A DNA stretch of 64,000 bases from Alteromonadales bacterium alter-6D02 (GTDB lineage: Bacteria; Pseudomonadota; Gammaproteobacteria; Enterobacterales; Psychrobiaceae). The position numbers were made by a program, and so were the translations under genes. Shown one piece after another: positions 63,291 through 64,000 of the stretch (its first letter is position 1; the number at the start of each line of letters is the position of its first letter). The stretch spans positions 1 to 64,000 of the forward strand of contig PIZK01000012.1 of the NCBI GenBank assembly GCA_002835545.1, read 5' to 3'. The notes beneath the pieces were generated by a model. It had not been told where the DNA came from. It was given only the letters and a program-made list of their open reading frames with translations, and did no database searches.

Positions 63291-64000
63291 ATGTATATGC
63301 TTGATAAAGAACAAACACTGTCAGATATTGTACTTAATAATGCTCAATGTGGCTTATTGATCATTGATAGTGATTATCTAGTAGTTGATTCCAATTCTTG
63401 GTTCTTAAACGCTGCGGGACTGTCTCCAGATGGTTGCCTTGGTGAGAAAATCTTTACTTTGTTTGCCTTTGAACAACCTAAAACACTTAAGCGAGTTATT
63501 GATCAAGCGTGTCAATATGGGATGGCTTCGGTTTTATCTAGCTCATTACACCCACGTTTATTTCCACTTAAAAACAGGCATCATCAGCCAATAGAACAAT
63601 TGTGCTTTGTAACCTCGATTAAGTATTCAGGCCGCCGCTTTTGCCTCATTCAAGTTCAAGATGTAACCGACCCAACGGCACGTGAAAAAAAGCTCAGACA
63701 CATTACCACTCAACTGGATAAATGCTCTCTAGCCTTAAAGTATAGTCCTAGCTCAGTCGCGATTTTTAACTCAGATGGTCTAATCGAGTTTATCAACCCA
63801 AAATTTAGTGAGATGACAGGGTTATCAGAATCTAAAATATTGAATATGAATTATTTTAGTTTGACCTGTATTAGTAGTTATCAGCTTGAGACAGAAGTTT
63901 GGGCATTACTAAGAGATGGACAGGAATGGGTTGGAGAGTGTTTAAAAAGAAATATAAATGGCCAAGAATATTGGACGCAAGATCATATTTATCCCATTCA
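63291..64000 (+). CDS. PAS-domain signalling protein (partial, runs off the window)
   Basis: From ATG 63291 (or 63297) the frame is open to the window end, 236 complete codons. Two PAS domains are seen: ~8-125 (GLLIIDSDYLVVDSNSWFLN, ending FCLIQVQDVTDPTAREK) and from ~145 (SSVAIFNSDGLIEFINPKF, then SEMTGLSESK). The output domain lies beyond base 64000; a GGDEF or histidine kinase is common in this context but cannot be seen. It follows the CheC gene by 3 bases. Confidence 0.85.
   Translation, partial: MYMLDKEQTLSDIVLNNAQCGLLIIDSDYLVVDSNSWFLNAAGLSPDGCLGEKIFTLFAFEQPKTLKRVIDQACQYGMASVLSSSLHPRLFPLKNRHHQPIEQLCFVTSIKYSGRRFCLIQVQDVTDPTAREKKLRHITTQLDKCSLALKYSPSSVAIFNSDGLIEFINPKFSEMTGLSESKILNMNYFSLTCISSYQLETEVWALLRDGQEWVGECLKRNINGQEYWTQDHIYPI

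Overview
The window reads as chromosomal DNA of a marine gammaproteobacterium of the order Alteromonadales, possibly Colwelliaceae/Thalassotalea-like (inference). Supporting signs are the AT-rich composition, full-length gammaproteobacterial housekeeping genes (FadE, NrdA/NrdB/YfaE, UbiG, GyrA with E. coli numbering, SerC, NhaA, LpxM), a TonB-dependent receptor and a large chemotaxis cluster. No rRNA, tRNA or CRISPR was found.

1-4.8 kb is accessory DNA. An IS66-type transposase tail is followed by a run of small minus-strand genes of unknown function, separated by imperfect palindromes that look like integron attC sites. The clearest is at 3841-3945. No integron integrase is present. A ~480-bp non-coding sequence occurs twice (1622-2101 and 4236-4729). 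Both copies end at a GTTA core site, after which the sequences diverge, as expected for cassette insertion at a shared recombination site. One cassette gene is broken by an in-frame stop.

4.8-31 kb mixes metabolism with lineage-specific genes: a cysteine desulfurase/persulfide-dioxygenase-like/rhodanese triple fusion beside iscX, fadE, two proteins of unknown function (one made of two related halves), a porin plus solute-binding protein pair, a chemoreceptor, a DUF2235 hydrolase, an M14-like peptidase, a phage-structural-like protein, small lipoproteins, a very large ImpA-type lipoprotein metalloprotease with tandem repeats, a tyrosine-recombinase remnant beside a fic gene, and a class II glutamine amidotransferase. 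Short palindromic repeats recur between genes.

31-36 kb holds lpxM and then a tightly packed cluster that I read as thiamine salvage: TonB-dependent receptor, YkoF/MTH1187-type thiamine-binding protein, PnuC/PnuT transporter and an APH-fold (thiamine) kinase. 36-49.8 kb is core: yvcK-like, yfaE-nrdB-nrdA with candidate NrdR boxes and a perfect DnaA box upstream, gph-ubiG, gyrA, serC, a diguanylate cyclase, and nhaA behind a structured leader.

50-64 kb is a chemotaxis and partner-switching cluster: STAS-cheY-cheA-cheW-MCP-cheR-cheD-cheB-MCP-like-STAS-(REC/PP2C/HATPase), then a minus-strand CheW, a lone receiver, a CheC-type protein and a PAS protein that runs off the end. CheD and the adjacent MCP-like protein share a DIELF C-terminal tail. 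The main receptor ends in an EWEEF tail resembling the CheR/CheB docking pentapeptide.
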